DNA from: Hydrangea macrophylla
Taxonomy: Eukaryota; Streptophyta; Magnoliopsida; Cornales; Hydrangeaceae
Length of the DNA stretch: 64,000 bases
Direction: 5' to 3'
Assembly (NCBI GenBank): GCA_033977485.1
Contig: CM066983.1
Location: 106,267,080 to 106,331,079, forward strand
Within the stretch, counting starts at the first letter, position 1. Each line of letters begins with the position of its first letter. This document shows, one piece after another, positions 42,192-54,919 of this stretch. The notes beneath the pieces are model-generated. The model worked only from the letters and a program-made list of their open reading frames with translations, was not told the origin of the DNA and did no database searches. Made by a program: the position numbers and the translations under genes.

Positions 42192-45044
42192 TGTCACGCC
42201 CCGGAAACCGAAGCGCGAGGAAAGAGAAAAGATAGAGAGAAAAGAATTAAAATACAATCACAAAATGCGGAAGCGACATTAGGATCCCACGGGGATTCCT
42301 ACAAGAATGACTCACTTAATACATGAATCCAAACTGGACTTACATGTTAATGAATCCGACGAAGATGATAGCATTTGAAAATCACATTAAAAGACTCTCC
42401 GGGGAAGCACTAGCTCAAGGGGAGAAAGGAAAATACAATAATTTTGAAGAAGGGCATTTTTGACAGTTGCTGAATTTTAAAACATCTATAAGTAGCTGTA
42501 TCTTTAAAATTTTCACATTCTGTTCGCGTAGGTTCATGTAAAATTCGATTCTGCACAACTTTTGTCTAATAACATTTTTTCCAATTCTGCACCATTTGGG
42601 CAGAAAATAAAGAAAACAGTAGCAGTTTTATTTTTTGACAGCAACTTGACAGCTTTGTGACCGCTTTTCGAAACCTTCCCAACTTTGCTAAATTCTCGAG
42701 TTTAAACTTCAATACATGACTAAACAAGTCCTAATTGACATATAACACATGCCTAGACCAAACGGAACTTCATATACTCGAAATTTATTAAAAACGAGAA
42801 GTGAAAGAGATAAAGAGAGGGAAAAGGGGAGAGGGAGAGATTGGAAGAGATTTTTGAACATTTCTTTAAAAACAAAAAGGACAAATCCGGCAAGGATTTC
42901 ATACAAATAGAATGAGTCCGGTAGGGACAAAACCAATCATAAATAAATCCGACAAGGATTCCAATCAACACATATACAATAAACTTTAAAAGAGGTTCCA
43001 CGTCTCGGAAACTTAATTTACATAACATAATTAAGTTTTACAAGTAGAAAAGACAAGGACTAACATTTGTCCGTCAAAATTACACAAGGCTTCCCAAAGA
43101 GAAGGATATGGAAGTCCAAGTTCAAGAAGTTTTGTAAATAAAAGTAATACAACAATTTTCTTTATAGAACATTAAACTATTACAAATATTTCAAAAGCCT
43201 ACAGGTCACATGGGAACTATCCATGTACATATCTAAGCATGAGTCTTCAGAATAGAACACAATGCATCAACTTCGATACGTCGAGCCATATTTGCCCTTT
43301 TCAAGTTCACCTGAAAAATGTTTTGTCGTTTTTTTATGAGAACGACGGCTCGTAGACAACATTGTAACAAATCTATATGTTATCCATGACTAAAATGAAA
43401 TGAGGTGCAATGAATCGCCACCATGGCTACCATGAAATGTTTAAAGCCGCAAGGCTATGCATGACAAATGCACATCACTCTCGTTACCGGACCATGAGCC
43501 ACCCACGCATGGAGTGTAGCATACCAACTTCCGGGAGCTACCCGAATATAGTTTGGAGTTTGAATGTTTCTAAGGGTCATTCTCCCTGTCTCACATCACA
43601 ACCCACGTCCGGATTTCTTAAACCAAAATTCCCACACATGGGGTTTTTCTCTCTTTTTCAAATAAAACCTTTATGTCGTGATACGTGGATGCTTGCCGAT
43701 TTGGCCTCAATGTATGAAATGTTTAAAATGATAACATAGATGCTCCAACAAAATAATGAACACAATAATTCTTGCATGTTGAACATGTATTAAAGACATC
43801 AAGAGTTAAATAAAAAAATTCATAATATAGCACTCCTAACAAGGATTTCTAAACTAACGTCCTAACATGCTTTTACACATAAAGGGAGCATCCTAGGCAC
43901 GTCTAGCATCACATAATCAACTATAGAACAACCAAAACATGTAAATTCACAATTAGGCATATAACCCTAAATTTACAACTTTGGGAAAAAAAAACCTAAT
44001 GCATGCGTCTAAATCATTCTCATAACTTCATTTTAATTACATTTAACACCCCAAACTTTCAACTAGTACAACCAAGGCATATAATTCTAAATTTACAACT
44101 TTGGGGAAACCTCATGCATGTGTTTAAATTATTCTCTTCACCTCATTTTAATCACATATAACACATCAACATCACAATTTGCACAACCAAAGCATGTAAA
44201 TTATATTTGGACATAAAACCTTAACATTATAATTTTGGGGGAAAATCCTAGTACATGTATCTAGGTTCTCTCCTAGCATAAAATAAACTCAAAGTATTTT
44301 AGTCAAGCACAACATATGGAAATGAAACAATATTAATCTACCTCAAAGTTTAACTCCAAAGAAAATTGGAAAAATCAAGAGAGCTAGCAAACTCCAAATA
44401 GCTTCAATGCTTGCAAGCAATGGGAAAGAGAGAACCCATAGAGCTCCAAAAACACTTTCCTAAGCAAAGAAATCAAAAACATAAGAAGAGAAATCAAATA
44501 TTGTGAAATCCTTTGAAATCCTAGAATTTGGGGGTTTTCTTGAAACTTACCAATGAGATGATTCCAAGCCCTAGAAATGAAGAAAAGGGCTTAAGAGTGA
44601 TAATCTTGTGTTAGGTTTTGAATCTCTTGGAGATTGGAGAAGGATTGAAGGAGTTATATCTATGGAAGAGAAGAAGAAGAAGAAAAGAAAAGAGAGACTG
44701 TGAAATGAAGGGAGAAGGAAGAAGGAAGAAAAAAAAAATGAAACGTGAAATGCTCCAAGGAGCATTTCGGCTGACTTAAGGTGGTGGGGTGGGACCCACT
44801 TGCTAGTTTGCCCAAAAAATGAAATGTTTAATACTCCAATGGACAGTCTGACCCAACCGTGTAACCCCAAAATTAAATAAACACATCCACGGGTACAGAA
44901 ATTAATTTCTAAAGCATATGAAAGACAAAATAAAATAATTTAATCATGCTCTGAAAAATTTAAATACAGTAAATTAAAATACCAGTCCACACAGAATATG
45001 CAAAATTACCCAATTACCCTTAATTAAAATTCTGAAACATTACA
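42192..45044 (-). repeat. 5' LTR of the young Gypsy element
   Basis: 2,853 bp, the same length as 34327-37179 at a constant offset of 7,865 bp. The three substitutions noticed lie near 43316, 44078 and 44299 in this copy. No insertion or deletion was noticed between the two. Confidence 0.97.
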
Positions 45045-46885
45045 AGTTATGTTGTGCTTTCATTTGGAATCAATGAGTATGTGTTTATTGCTAAGTGCTA
45101 TGTGACTAAAGGGTCATGAGCAAGGAGCACCTACCAATAGTCTAACATGCCTTAGGGACCGACGTACTAGAGACGGGTGAGGTGAGGTGAGGTGAGGTGT
45201 TTCTTGCTATGTGACCAAGAGGAACCTGGTATGATGCTATTGGTATGAGCGTTTGGGTAGTGTGAGTAGTTGGGTTGTGAGACTGGTCAATTGATTTCAT
45301 GTCGTTCTATGTATTTGATTGTCATTATCCTTTTGAGCCTTTATTATTCATGTCATATTGTATACTTTCCGGTGTGATTTTTAGATGCAAGCAGTACCGG
45401 TAACTGAAGCCTGGAAGGGAGATAAGATTAAGGATGATATAGGAGATCCGTGGATAATATGGACCTGCTGGGAGTTTAAAAGAAATTTTGTATTTTTATT
45501 TTAAAGAATCAAGTGTAATTCATTCTATTTTTCAATGGAAATACGCTTATTTTTGCGGGGCGTCACAGACTTGGATCTAGTTATGTGAGTGTGTGAAGAA
45601 TGAGAGAAGAAGAAGAAGGGTGTTCTAACAAAGAAAAGAAAAATAAACTAGTTCCAAGTCTTATAGATCTATATATAAAAGTAGGAATTAGAGATCAATT
45701 CTAGTGTTTACCTCTTGGAGGATTCTCAATTATGCTTCAAAAGTTGATTTGAAGTATCTCCTTCTTCAAGTGTTCTTCAAGTTCTTCAAGCACTCATAAA
45801 TGGTAAATACAATGGAGAACACCACATATAGGTGGAGGTTAAGGGGGGAACCGCCATTTTCTAAAAAGGTTCCCCGGGTTGCCTACAAGCCCTGTTTCAA
45901 AAATCATGTTCACTGCTTTTTCAGATTTTCGTAAAAATGCTTTTTGGTGTCCGAAATCGCCAGTTTACGTACTGTTGAAAAGCTGTCGAGTCAAATTTCA
46001 GTATAAAAATATTTTGGAGGGATTTAAAATGAGAATTGAAGGTCAATTGAAGTCCGAAAGTCCTTCGAAACTTTCGTCGTGTTTTTGAAATCAAACGACT
46101 TCTTTTTTTTAAATTACTTTCCAATGTGCATTGATTTCAATTTTTTCTTTAAAATTGAATCTCTAGTTACCTAAAATATTGCGTTTAGAAAATTTCATGT
46201 TCATTTAACCCTGAGTGAATATGAATTATGAGAGACATTTTTGACAAAACAGGGATTTTATGCTTGAAAAGGGCTTTTCTGAACTTGAAGTCATTTTCCG
46301 AATTTCGATCTTTCGATTGTGTAGAATTCAGTACCTTTCACGGGGTACTTTTCATCATCGAATCTTCCAAGACGTTATCCACCATAAATCCTAATAGTGT
46401 GGTCCAAATTGAGTGTCTACACCTATATATAATATTGAAAATTTTAAATTATTTTACAAATTGGCCCCTCCAAATTTTTTACTTTTACAATGTATTATCT
46501 CATCCTATAGCAAATTTTTAAGATTGTATATGTGCTAACAATGTACCATTGCGTTGTAAACTTTGTGAAATTCTATATATAGTGACTAGTTATTGTGTTA
46601 AGTTGCCATTTGAAAGTTCAATTGTAACACTCAATGTCATAAATTATTAGCCAAAAGACTATAATACATAATAACAGTCACAAATACCAAACTTTTTAAT
46701 TCTCAAAACGGGGCAAAAACTTCACATAGTAAACTATATGCTTGCTTGTAGCTAAAAAAAAATACCCAAAAATATATATAAATACACCAAAAAAAATCTT
46801 TCGCCCCCGAACCCCTATATGAACAGTTCAATTAGTAATTTGACCCCTCCAATTACAAAATCCTGACTCAGCCACTGCATGAGTG

Positions 46886-47587
46886 AATACGCATAAATAT
46901 ATACCCCATATATGGTTGTTTCTTCATCATTTGAAACCTGATCGATCACTCACTAGGAACAACACATGAGATCAGAGAGGTGAAAAAGGCAAAGCATAAA
47001 GGAGATTTTATATGAGTGGAAGAGTTGGAAGACAGACTAAGGGATAAAGTCATAAAGATAAAATTACAATGTGTCCTCCTAAGAATGAAAAGGGCAATCA
47101 AACCCATTCACCCACATGTCAATCTTTAATTGACAATGATTTGTTTTTCAAATTTATGAACCCCATTGTACTAACTAACACTATGTCCCAATCCTCACAA
47201 AACATTCCACAAATGCATACAGTTTTGCATTTCAATTGTCATAGTACATGTTAGGATGTTAATGGTGCATGTGCATTTTCAACCCTTAATGGCACACTTT
47301 GAAAAGAGACAAGGTGATATAAGAGGCTAATTATCATTCTTGGATAAATCATATTTCTTGCTTCAATCATTTAATTTTTTATTTTTTATTTTAAAAATTT
47401 CTTTTACTGCTTCTTTTTATTTTATTTTATTATTTATTGGAATATTCTTTGTTTTAACTAGGGAATATTAAAAACTAGTCAACAATTTGTTGATAATTAA
47501 AAAGTCAGTCATGTGCTTTTTGAAAGAAAGCCTATATAAAGTATATGAATTAGAAATCAGTCAACTTTTTTTTCTTAAATGTCTAAA
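46886..47587. other. Gene-free stretch right of the nested stack
   Basis: AT-rich spacer with T-rich tracts at 47370-47430. It continues the sequence interrupted at 31367. The short frames 47069-47254 and 47487-47681 have no recognisable domain. Confidence 0.4.
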
Positions 47588-47595
47588 CTGCCCCT

Positions 47596-47785
47596 TAGGG
47601 ATGACAATTTTTGACACGACAACCTGTTTTACAAAGATAACCCCGAACACAATACGACATGACACGATTAATTTTAAATAGTTTAGATTTTAGATGAATA
47701 GCACTCGAAACTAAAAATCAAACTCAAAGCACACAACCCGATTAATAACACGATTATGACACGAGAACCCGAATTGCCACCCCTG
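47596..47785. mobile_element. hAT-type MITE (190 bp), 8-bp TSD CTGCCCCT
   Basis: Starts TAGGGATGACAATTTTTGAC and ends CCGAATTGCCACCCCTG; the inverted repeat is TAGGGATGACAA against CAGGGGTGGCAA, like the element at 30352. The perfect 8-bp duplication CTGCCCCT lies at 47588-47595 and 47786-47793. The interior repeats ACACGA-type words (GACACGACAACC, TAACACGATTATGACACGAG). No coding capacity. Confidence 0.92.
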
Positions 47786-47824
47786 CTGCCCCTGTGTCTC
47801 TCTTTGGTCTATTCTTTCTCACAT

Positions 47825-48047
47825 GGCCACCAACATTACCACCACCTGCCACCACTGCCACCACTACCCCCCTACCGCTGCCACCACCACCACCACCATC
47901 ACCACCACTTGCGCTGCCACCACCACCACCTGCGCTGCCACTACCACCACCTTCCACTGCCGCCACCACTACCACCACCTGCCGCCGCCACCCCCACCCC
48001 CACCCCCACCCCCACCCTAGCTCAAAGGGCCACCACCACCACCACCA
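47825..48047. repeat. (CCA/CAC)n microsatellite-like block
   Basis: Almost pure CCACCA/CCGCCA triplets on the plus strand. All three frames are open, giving His-, Thr- or Pro-rich readings (for example 47756-48214), and the minus strand gives Gly/Ser-rich ones. These are products of triplet composition rather than evidence of a gene. Confidence 0.85.
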
Positions 48048-48229
48048 CTTCTCTCTCTCTCACACACTATATATATACATACATGAGTATAAATATATCT
48101 AACATATGGCCACCACCACCACAACTCTTTGTATCTCTTCTCACCACCACCACGGGCCTCCTCCCTCATCCACCCCTGCCACTGTACATCGAAAAAAAAA
48201 AAGTTGCAGGTTAGAGTAACTATCCAAAT

Positions 48230-48306
48230 AGCAGGAGCAACTCACCAAACGTATCGAGAGCAACTCATCAAACGTAAAGATCAACTCACCAAACGGAAAG
48301 AGCAAC
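48230..48306. repeat. Short tandem repeat of GAGCAACTCACCAAACG type
   Basis: Three to four units of about 24 bp with core CAACTCACCAAACGTA. The right-hand unit ends with GCAAC (48302-48306), which is the visible TSD copy of the LTR starting at 48307. Confidence 0.7.
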
Positions 48307-48562
48307 TGTCACACCCCAACCTGCCTCGGGTGGATTAGGACACGTGTAACAAAGCCCACACACCAATTTATCCTCAAACTACTAAGAAAACCATGAATTA
48401 AACTTCATAAGAGGAGTTTATAATATGACAAAATAGCCCCAAGGGTAAAATGATCATTAATAAAGTATAGCAAATTTTATATCCAAAGATAGATTTTTGA
48501 GTCCCTATTCCAACGTAAAAAAAGGCCACGCGAATCCGATTTTTCTAGAGAGAGTTATGCTT

Positions 48563-51516
48563 TGTCACGCCCCGACGTAGCATAAATAAGGAAAGCGTTT
48601 AATTTCCTTTATGGACCCGTAGGTCGCGACAGTTTGAAGGATCGATTCCGTCCCAAACGTCGAACAACAAAACATAATAATCAGAGCAGAGCAATCAAGG
48701 CTTATAAAATTTTTCTAACTTATTACATATTACAGCACGGGGTCATCTAAAGGCACAGACCGCCTTGAAACAAAACAATATCTTAGTGTCTATTACAGTC
48801 ATCCTTATAAAACAAACATTTTAAAACTTAAAACATATAACTTAAAGCATATAATCAATAAACAGTTTTCTTATTCCAAAGGCAGTCATTCTCAGTTAGC
48901 GTAGTCATAAGGTCCTTCCTGATCATAACCTGAAAAGCCTGAACACGAATGTCCAGGACGCATCAACGTCGTCAGCTTCAAGAAGCTGGTGAGTATTAAA
49001 AACATAACTTTGAATGTAAAACATACCCATTTACCTTTTTCCATTTTCAATTTGTAAAATCAATAGTTTGACATAGAGAGAATTTAATTTTATAAAAACA
49101 ACAAGGAATACATTAAAAGTCGATCATTCATGAAACATATAATTGTGTATGAGACAATGCACCACACTCATCTTGCTGACTCTTTTCTCTCGACAGACAC
49201 AACAACCTACTATCTTACTCCTGGTATCTTTGAAACACTAAGATAGCCACACTTTAGCAACGGGGCGCCAGGGAGTGTCCAGTTTGCCTCACACTTTGGT
49301 CCGGGGTACCAGGGAGTGTCCATTGCCTCACACTTTGAAATCCTAAACCGCCATGCAAATACCGGAGCAACCTCACGCAGTATCCAGACTCGGGTATCAG
49401 GGAGTGTCCGTAGGCCACACTTTAGCACTACCATGGGTGCCAGGGAATGTCCAAGTTCGGCGTCACACACTTTAACGCTTCCATGAGCGTCAGGGAGTGT
49501 CCAAATTTGCCACCGTCGCATTTCAAAGATACCCTCACCGCAATCTCAACCACAACCACAACCACAACTGCAATCTCAACCACAACCACAATCGCAATCT
49601 CAATCTCATACTCTTTCCACACTACCATTACTCTTTTCCACACCGACTGACACCCACATGCATGTACCACTGACCCCACATGAATGCCATGAACTTAAAC
49701 ACAAAGTAAATCGCTGAATTAAAGGAATAATGTACGTACGGGGATTGATAAGTCGCAATTCATTGTTTTGATCATTTAAACATAACCAAAAAGGATTCTG
49801 CTTTAGTAAATTTCCAAAATAGTACACAAACAGTATATAAATTTTATCTCAAACAGTCCCTTATCACAAAACAAGCAAAACTGGAAACTGCCAGAGGTCG
49901 CGCGGGCGGGCCGCTCGCGCGACGGGTCGCTCGCGCGGTCCGCTCGCGCGATATGCCTAATTTTCATTTTATATATAAACTTTTCTGTCTGCCTGAAAAA
50001 AGCCAAGGTCGCGCGCGCGGATCGCTCGCGCGAAAGGTCCCTCGCGCGACCCTCGCTCGCGCGACCTGCCTAAATTTCATTATATATATATAAACTCTTC
50101 TGTCTGCCTGGGGAAACGAGGATCGCACGAGGGGTCGCTCGCGCGGTCCGCTCGCGCGATCGTGGTACGAGTTTTTACTGAGGCTTCTTTTTCTCCGCAG
50201 AAACTGCTCTGTTTCAGTAAAACAGGGTCTATTTTGACCCATTTCAAATCTGTAAGTATATAGATCATATAGTAAATGGTTTTCTTCGTTTTTCCACAAG
50301 GATTAAGAATCCATTATCAATTAAACATGATTCTAATTATAACTCTTAAATTTTATGAAAGATTAAAAGAGGCAAAACTTAATTTCCAATATACTTTCTC
50401 ATGTGATCAAATTAAACTCTAATACTTTAAACATAGCATGTAGGATGTATAATCTTTCATATTTCATTCTAAAAACGGATTTTGGTTGAGTTTGGAAAAT
50501 TGTGATTTTGAAGCTCAAGCTTCCATGGACAATTTTAGCAATGGAGGATCATTAATACATACACAAACTCAGTAATTAAGCATGAATTTACATTCTAAAG
50601 TGAGTTTAGAATACTCACCGAGTTCAAGAATGAAGAGGTTGTTGAGAAAGAAATAGATATATAAGGAAACCAAATTGAAGCTTCAAACTTTAAGCTATGG
50701 AGATATAGGCTCTCTCTCTCTCTCTAAAATTCTGAAATTAACTCTCAAGCTCTCTCTCTCTGAATGAAGAAGTACAGAATGTGTAATTGAGAGGGTATAT
50801 GGTGTATATATATAGGAGAGTAGCCAAACTTGGCCACCAAGTTCAACCTCAAAGACTCTATAATTTAATTTTGATTCCAATTTATGAGTTGCATAATATA
50901 AACACAGATATATACGTATATACACTGCATATACATCCCACAGATCCTCCAAGAGACAAGCTAGATATGTAGGGGTCAAACTTTGGTGTGTTTGGCAATT
51001 TGGCTTTTGGCACAACAAACACACATGCCCAAAAGTAATATCCAAACAAGGCCTTAACCAATTATGAGTTGCCATAAATGGAAATAAAGCAAGTGTCAAA
51101 TCTAACTTTACATCACTTCCAAAATCTGTGGAAATTTAGCACAGTGCGGACAGTTTTAAACATAAACTGGTATTTTCGGGGCGCGGTGGTCACCACAAAA
51201 ATACAGAAATTTTATTTTAGTGTAAGAAGTGATTTCCTGGTTTCATAAAAATACTGATTGAGTCAAAAGGAAATATTTCCACCATTTTGAAATACAGATT
51301 TTGAAATCCACACAGGTATTACTAACTTTTGTAAAAATTATAATTTGACCCCAAAAAAATTTTAATTATGAAATAGAACAAGAAATCAGATCTAACATAT
51401 AAGAATTATAAAAAAAAAATGAGATTAACAATACAGATTAATCATGGAAATTCAAATTGAATTTAAATATGTCAAATGCAATTACAAGAAATAAAATGAA
51501 AATGCAGGTTATTACA
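48563..51516 (-). mobile_element. Gypsy-type solo LTR, family A copy 2, TSD TGCTT
   Basis: This 2,954-bp sequence is the inverted relative of 5065-8078: TGTCACGCCCCGACGTAGC at the left, AATGCAGGTTATTACA at the right. The perfect duplication TGCTT lies at 48558-48562 and 51517-51521. It carries the same internal blocks in reverse order, including the CG-rich cassette (49894-50165). It has no coding region, priming site or second LTR. Confidence 0.93.
49894..50165. repeat. CG-rich tandem cassette inside solo LTR A2
   Basis: Reverse-complement counterpart of 6435-6745, with CGCTCGCGCGA/CGCGGTCCGCTCGCGCG-type motifs in three blocks. CG dinucleotides are better kept here than in copy 1, where several motifs have changed to CACG or TGCG. 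Confidence 0.75.
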
Positions 51517-52698
51517 TGCTTATTCCCGTTAAAGCCGTCAGGCTGAAACTAAACCAGCAGATCGATCCACCCAAAAACCAGACCGATCCGGTTTTAGCAG
51601 AATGTCATGTTCAGCTCTTTCAGATGTCCCGGATCGATCCATACTAGACCCGGATCGATCCGAATTCTGTAAAGGGGTTTTCCTGCTGCTAAAACTTTGT
51701 TTTAATCAGTTCAAAGCATTCACAAGTCTTTTAATTGGTTCCAATCATCATAAAAACTATTAGACCACCTCCCAAACACCCATAAACATGTCCATACCAC
51801 ATTTAAATCTTTCCAAAATATTTTAAAACATAATCCAAGTACCTTCAAATAAAGAACTAGCCATAAAACCAATCTCACAAACTAGCAAGGAAATGGAAAT
51901 GTTCTTGACAAAGTGAGCTCAAAATCTCAAGTAAACCATGGAACTTATGGAAATCATCTTTAACATATAACCAAGTTCTTCCAACGTAAACATGTACATG
52001 ACCTCATTTGAAGAGTTGGTTTAACATTCAAACTCATTAACCCTTCATAAGAACACCAACTGCATCACATTTCTCATAGCAACCTATTCTAAGCATAAAC
52101 ATTCAAACAAGGAGAATTTATGTTAAAATTTACAACACAGCCACTTAATCCTCCCAAGTTCTCTCTCAACCACACACAACTTGTGACTTACAAGTGCAAC
52201 TCACATCTTACAACATAATTTACAATCACCTAACCTTAACATACTATAAGTCTTCCAAATGTACATTGTTCAAGTATTTCTCAAGACAAAAGTTATATTT
52301 CACACTAAAACCATCTAATCATAGGGACATATTCACAACTCCCAAACTTAACCGGTCGCATGACTTACTTCCTCTCTTCGTCTCATTTGGTACCTGCGAT
52401 GGTTATTCAATAACCACAACAAAAAATATATTTTCGTTAAGATTTCACTTAGTGAGGGAACTTATCATGCTATTGGAATGTTCAATATTCAAATGCAATA
52501 ATCAATATAAACAATAACAAATTGATCTCCAGAAAGTCCAGTAACTCAAGCCACCATCCCCGGGTCCTTCTTAACCGGAAATTTCTCACTCTTTTATCAC
52601 ATATAGCGTATCACACACTCTTGTGATCCCAAAGGTATCACCGTTTCATCATCGTGGTCGTCACCACGTCCCGCTCATTAAGGGCTTACTATCCCTTA

Positions 52699-54015
52699 TG
52701 TTAGGAAACTGCGTTCCCAGAATTCGTTGACAGTGCGTATAAGTTGGTACTGCAAAAAATTTCATGAAATCTATGATAACCCTACAAGGGCGGAACTAGG
52801 GTTACCTTGAACTGCAAAAACGGATTGCTGTAGTAGATGAATCAAGAACACGGGCTCGATAACAACTCACGATCTTCTACCGTATTTTTCTGCTTCCATA
52901 ATATTGAACTGAGTGTGGGCTATTTCGAAATCCTTTTAGTTTTCTGCTCTCTCTTTTACGATCTCTTTTCTATTTCGAGTTATAATGCTCTAGATAGAAA
53001 AACGCAAACTGAGAAGGGAGCCAAATCATCATATATATAGGCTACGATAGGGACCATAAGAAGTCAATAAGGAATAGGTTTCCTTATGGAATTAGAAAAT
53101 TATAATTCGAACTGAATCAGATTCCTATTTTCATAAGTTATAATTCATACAACTAAAGAATTATAATTGAACTCCTACCCTTATCTCAAAAATATATTTC
53201 GAGCTCCATGTTATTAAATACTTATTATCTCTCTACGTTAAGATTACAGATATTCATTAATTAAATACAATTACTGACAATCATATTTAATTAATCTCTT
53301 AAAATTCCTTGAGATCCTCTGCTTAACTTATCTGATATGTCGGATACAAAATTCACCTGCAAGGTTAGACATAATCAAAACTTATAAGCTTTCTAAAGAA
53401 GATGTCATCAATCCCAAAATTGAGACATGGATTCTATCATTAATTTATATCCACCACACAATCAATATTGTCACCCAATCCAATGAGATATTGACCCATT
53501 TATGGATCTCACCCTTTTAGGGATCAAAGTGTAAATATCAAATGCACGTGTCTACAAATTAAATTAGGATTTAGAGCATAAGCACTCATAATAGCCATGA
53601 GGTATTAATTATCTTATAAGTCAGTATAAAGATAATTACCCCAAGTCGGTCCCGTTTAGTACACAAAGTGTACCAGCATAGTGAGTTGATACTATACCGT
53701 TTTTCGTAGTCAATACAAACCTACTACAAAACCATGTTGCAATCCTACCAATGGTGTGTCCAATCCCATATAAGACTTTAAACCAAAATCTTACATTCTA
53801 CAATATCTGATGGTCTGATCGTCCGTGTGTAAGCCAAACTCTACACACCAAACCACCTACTATGTAGACTGAGAGGCACACGTGCATAATATTAAATAAA
53901 TAACATAATACAAACATTGTCCACACAGATTCTCATAAAAATGGAATAACTGATTTTATTGAATGAATAATAAATCAACTACATAAAGCATGGATTTTAG
54001 TATATATCCCTAACA
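52699..54015 (-). mobile_element. Copia-type solo LTR, TSD CCTTA
   Basis: Ends TGTTAGG (52699) and CCCTAACA (54015). The perfect duplication CCTTA lies at 52694-52698 and 54016-54020. Read on the minus strand it starts TGTTAGGGATATATACTAAA and then ATCCATGC, the style of plant Copia LTRs of the Angela/Tork kind (family by resemblance only). It is 1,317 bp, with no second LTR or internal region. The plus frame at 52837-53040 is not a recognised gene. Confidence 0.9.
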
Positions 54016-54919
54016 CCTTACATATGGGACCTATAAAATGGTGACCACTACTTGACTTCTCTTTGATCCATATAAGCACATAAGCAACTTTAGCATATGA
54101 CATGGCAAATTACATATAATTGACATGTTTTACTTCAAATTCAACAACATATAATCACAAGTCTATGAACTAAACACTCCTTGATAACCATTACCACATA
54201 AACATGTATAAATACCCAATTTTATGATTAGAACACTCACCTCTTTGATTCTTAACCGATTAAGCTCCTAGAATCCAATTTTAAGCTAGATTCCAATAAA
54301 CTCTTGCTCTAGGATAAATCCTACATAATTTTTACATATTGAGAGTTGTCTATCAAGAACGGTCGCCTAAAAAATGTTGCCAAAAATGAAAATAAATTAC
54401 GTGCATGTGATCGTCTTACCTCCACGAGTCCAAAAATGGTCTCGGATCGTAAATCTGGTGTCGAACGGCGAAGAAATGACAAGAAACGTCGTCGGAGGAA
54501 CTGTCGCTGACTTGGGAGCTCTCAATTCTCTATATTTTTGGTAAATTTTGTCAATGAGGCACATATACTTCATGCATATGTGTTGTCATTAACTTTTCCT
54601 TTATTGCGTTTACACCCCCCAATCTTTCTTAAGCTTTATTATGAAACTCCCAAGTTAATTACGTTAACTACCCACATTTTCTAAATAGATTTAATCTAAG
54701 TCCCGTGTGGGTCCCAAACATGGTCCCACATAATTTATGAGGTTGCTATTGAACCTACCAATTATGAATTGTATTCAAATACTGCCTCACATGTGTACCC
54801 AAATTGGTCCCCTTAACCTTTCATAAGACATAACAATATCTTTAAACATTTAAATAAATACGCATGTCAACATATAATAGCATCTAAATATCAATTATCA
54901 CTACACCAAAAGGCCACTT

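Larger units (their letters stand above)
34327..45044 (-). mobile_element. Complete Ty3/Gypsy LTR retrotransposon, non-autonomous, TSD AGTTA
   Basis: Two 2,853-bp LTRs (34327-37179 and 42192-45044) flank 5,012 bp. The perfect duplication AGTTA lies at 34322-34326 and 45045-45049. On the minus strand a tRNA-Met-type priming site (42177-42188) and a polypurine tract (37180-37196) set the direction. Remnants follow the Gypsy order gag, reverse transcriptase, integrase (40721 down to 37646), but every domain has frameshifts or stops, and protease and RNase H are not recognisable. The LTRs differ at about three positions (near 35451, 36213 and 36434 in the left copy), about 0.1%, so insertion is very recent. 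It must have been copied by a relative's enzymes. The integrase wording (MAPFEALY..CRSPLCW-like) and TGTAAT..GGGGCGTGACA LTRs fit the chromovirus Tekay/Del clade, which is inference. Confidence 0.97.
33655..45567 (+). mobile_element. Gypsy-type solo LTR, family B (about 1.19 kb net), TSD GACTT
   Basis: Starts TGTAGTAACCCGTATTTTC and ends TTTTGCGGGGCGTCACA. The perfect duplication GACTT lies at 33650-33654 and 45568-45572. Its first 200 bp closely match the reverse complement of 26850-27053, which makes it a relative of the solo LTR at 24829-27053, though about 1 kb shorter. After removing the complete element at 34327-45044 and one AGTTA, 1,190 bp remains. It contains a 34-bp repeat, CCTAACCTAAATGATCTTGAC and neighbours, about 3 times (33951-34060). 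Confidence 0.9.
31447..46421 (-). mobile_element. Solo LTR (about 3.06 kb net), TSD CCTAT, second layer
   Basis: On the minus strand it begins TGTAGACACTCAATTTGGACC at 46421 and ends CACCATGCATGTCCACA at 31447. The perfect 5-bp duplication CCTAT lies at 31442-31446 and 46422-46426. Removing the third-layer LTR and its TSD leaves 3,057 bp. The TGTAGACAC start and the segment AGAGTCGCCACCTAATTTTT (31549 on) recall Tat/Ogre-type Gypsy LTRs, but that family call rests on memory; the solo-LTR structure rests on the ends and TSD. No priming site or coding region belongs to it. It is split at 33650-33654. Confidence 0.85.
31376..46877. mobile_element. hAT-type MITE, outer shell of the nested stack
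   Basis: Left end CATGGGTGGAGCCAAAGAG (31376) and right end, in reverse, CAGTGGCTGAGTCAGGATT (46877) are imperfect hAT-type inverted repeats. Flanks CTTGAGTG (31368-31375) and CATGAGTG (46878-46885) agree at 7 of 8 positions. Removing the nested solo LTR (31447-46421) and one TSD copy leaves about 522 bp, a normal MITE length and close to the other hAT-type MITEs here. Interior pieces such as GGGGGCCTTGCCCCTGC (31402 on) and CCCCCGAACCCCTATATG (46805 on) are like the C/G-rich subterminal parts of those elements. No coding sequence of its own. Confidence 0.75.

Noticed and set aside
47756..48214. 152-residue His/Pro/Thr-rich reading frame
   Set aside because: All frames are open because of the (CCA)n composition. 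The product is low-complexity and has no gene context.
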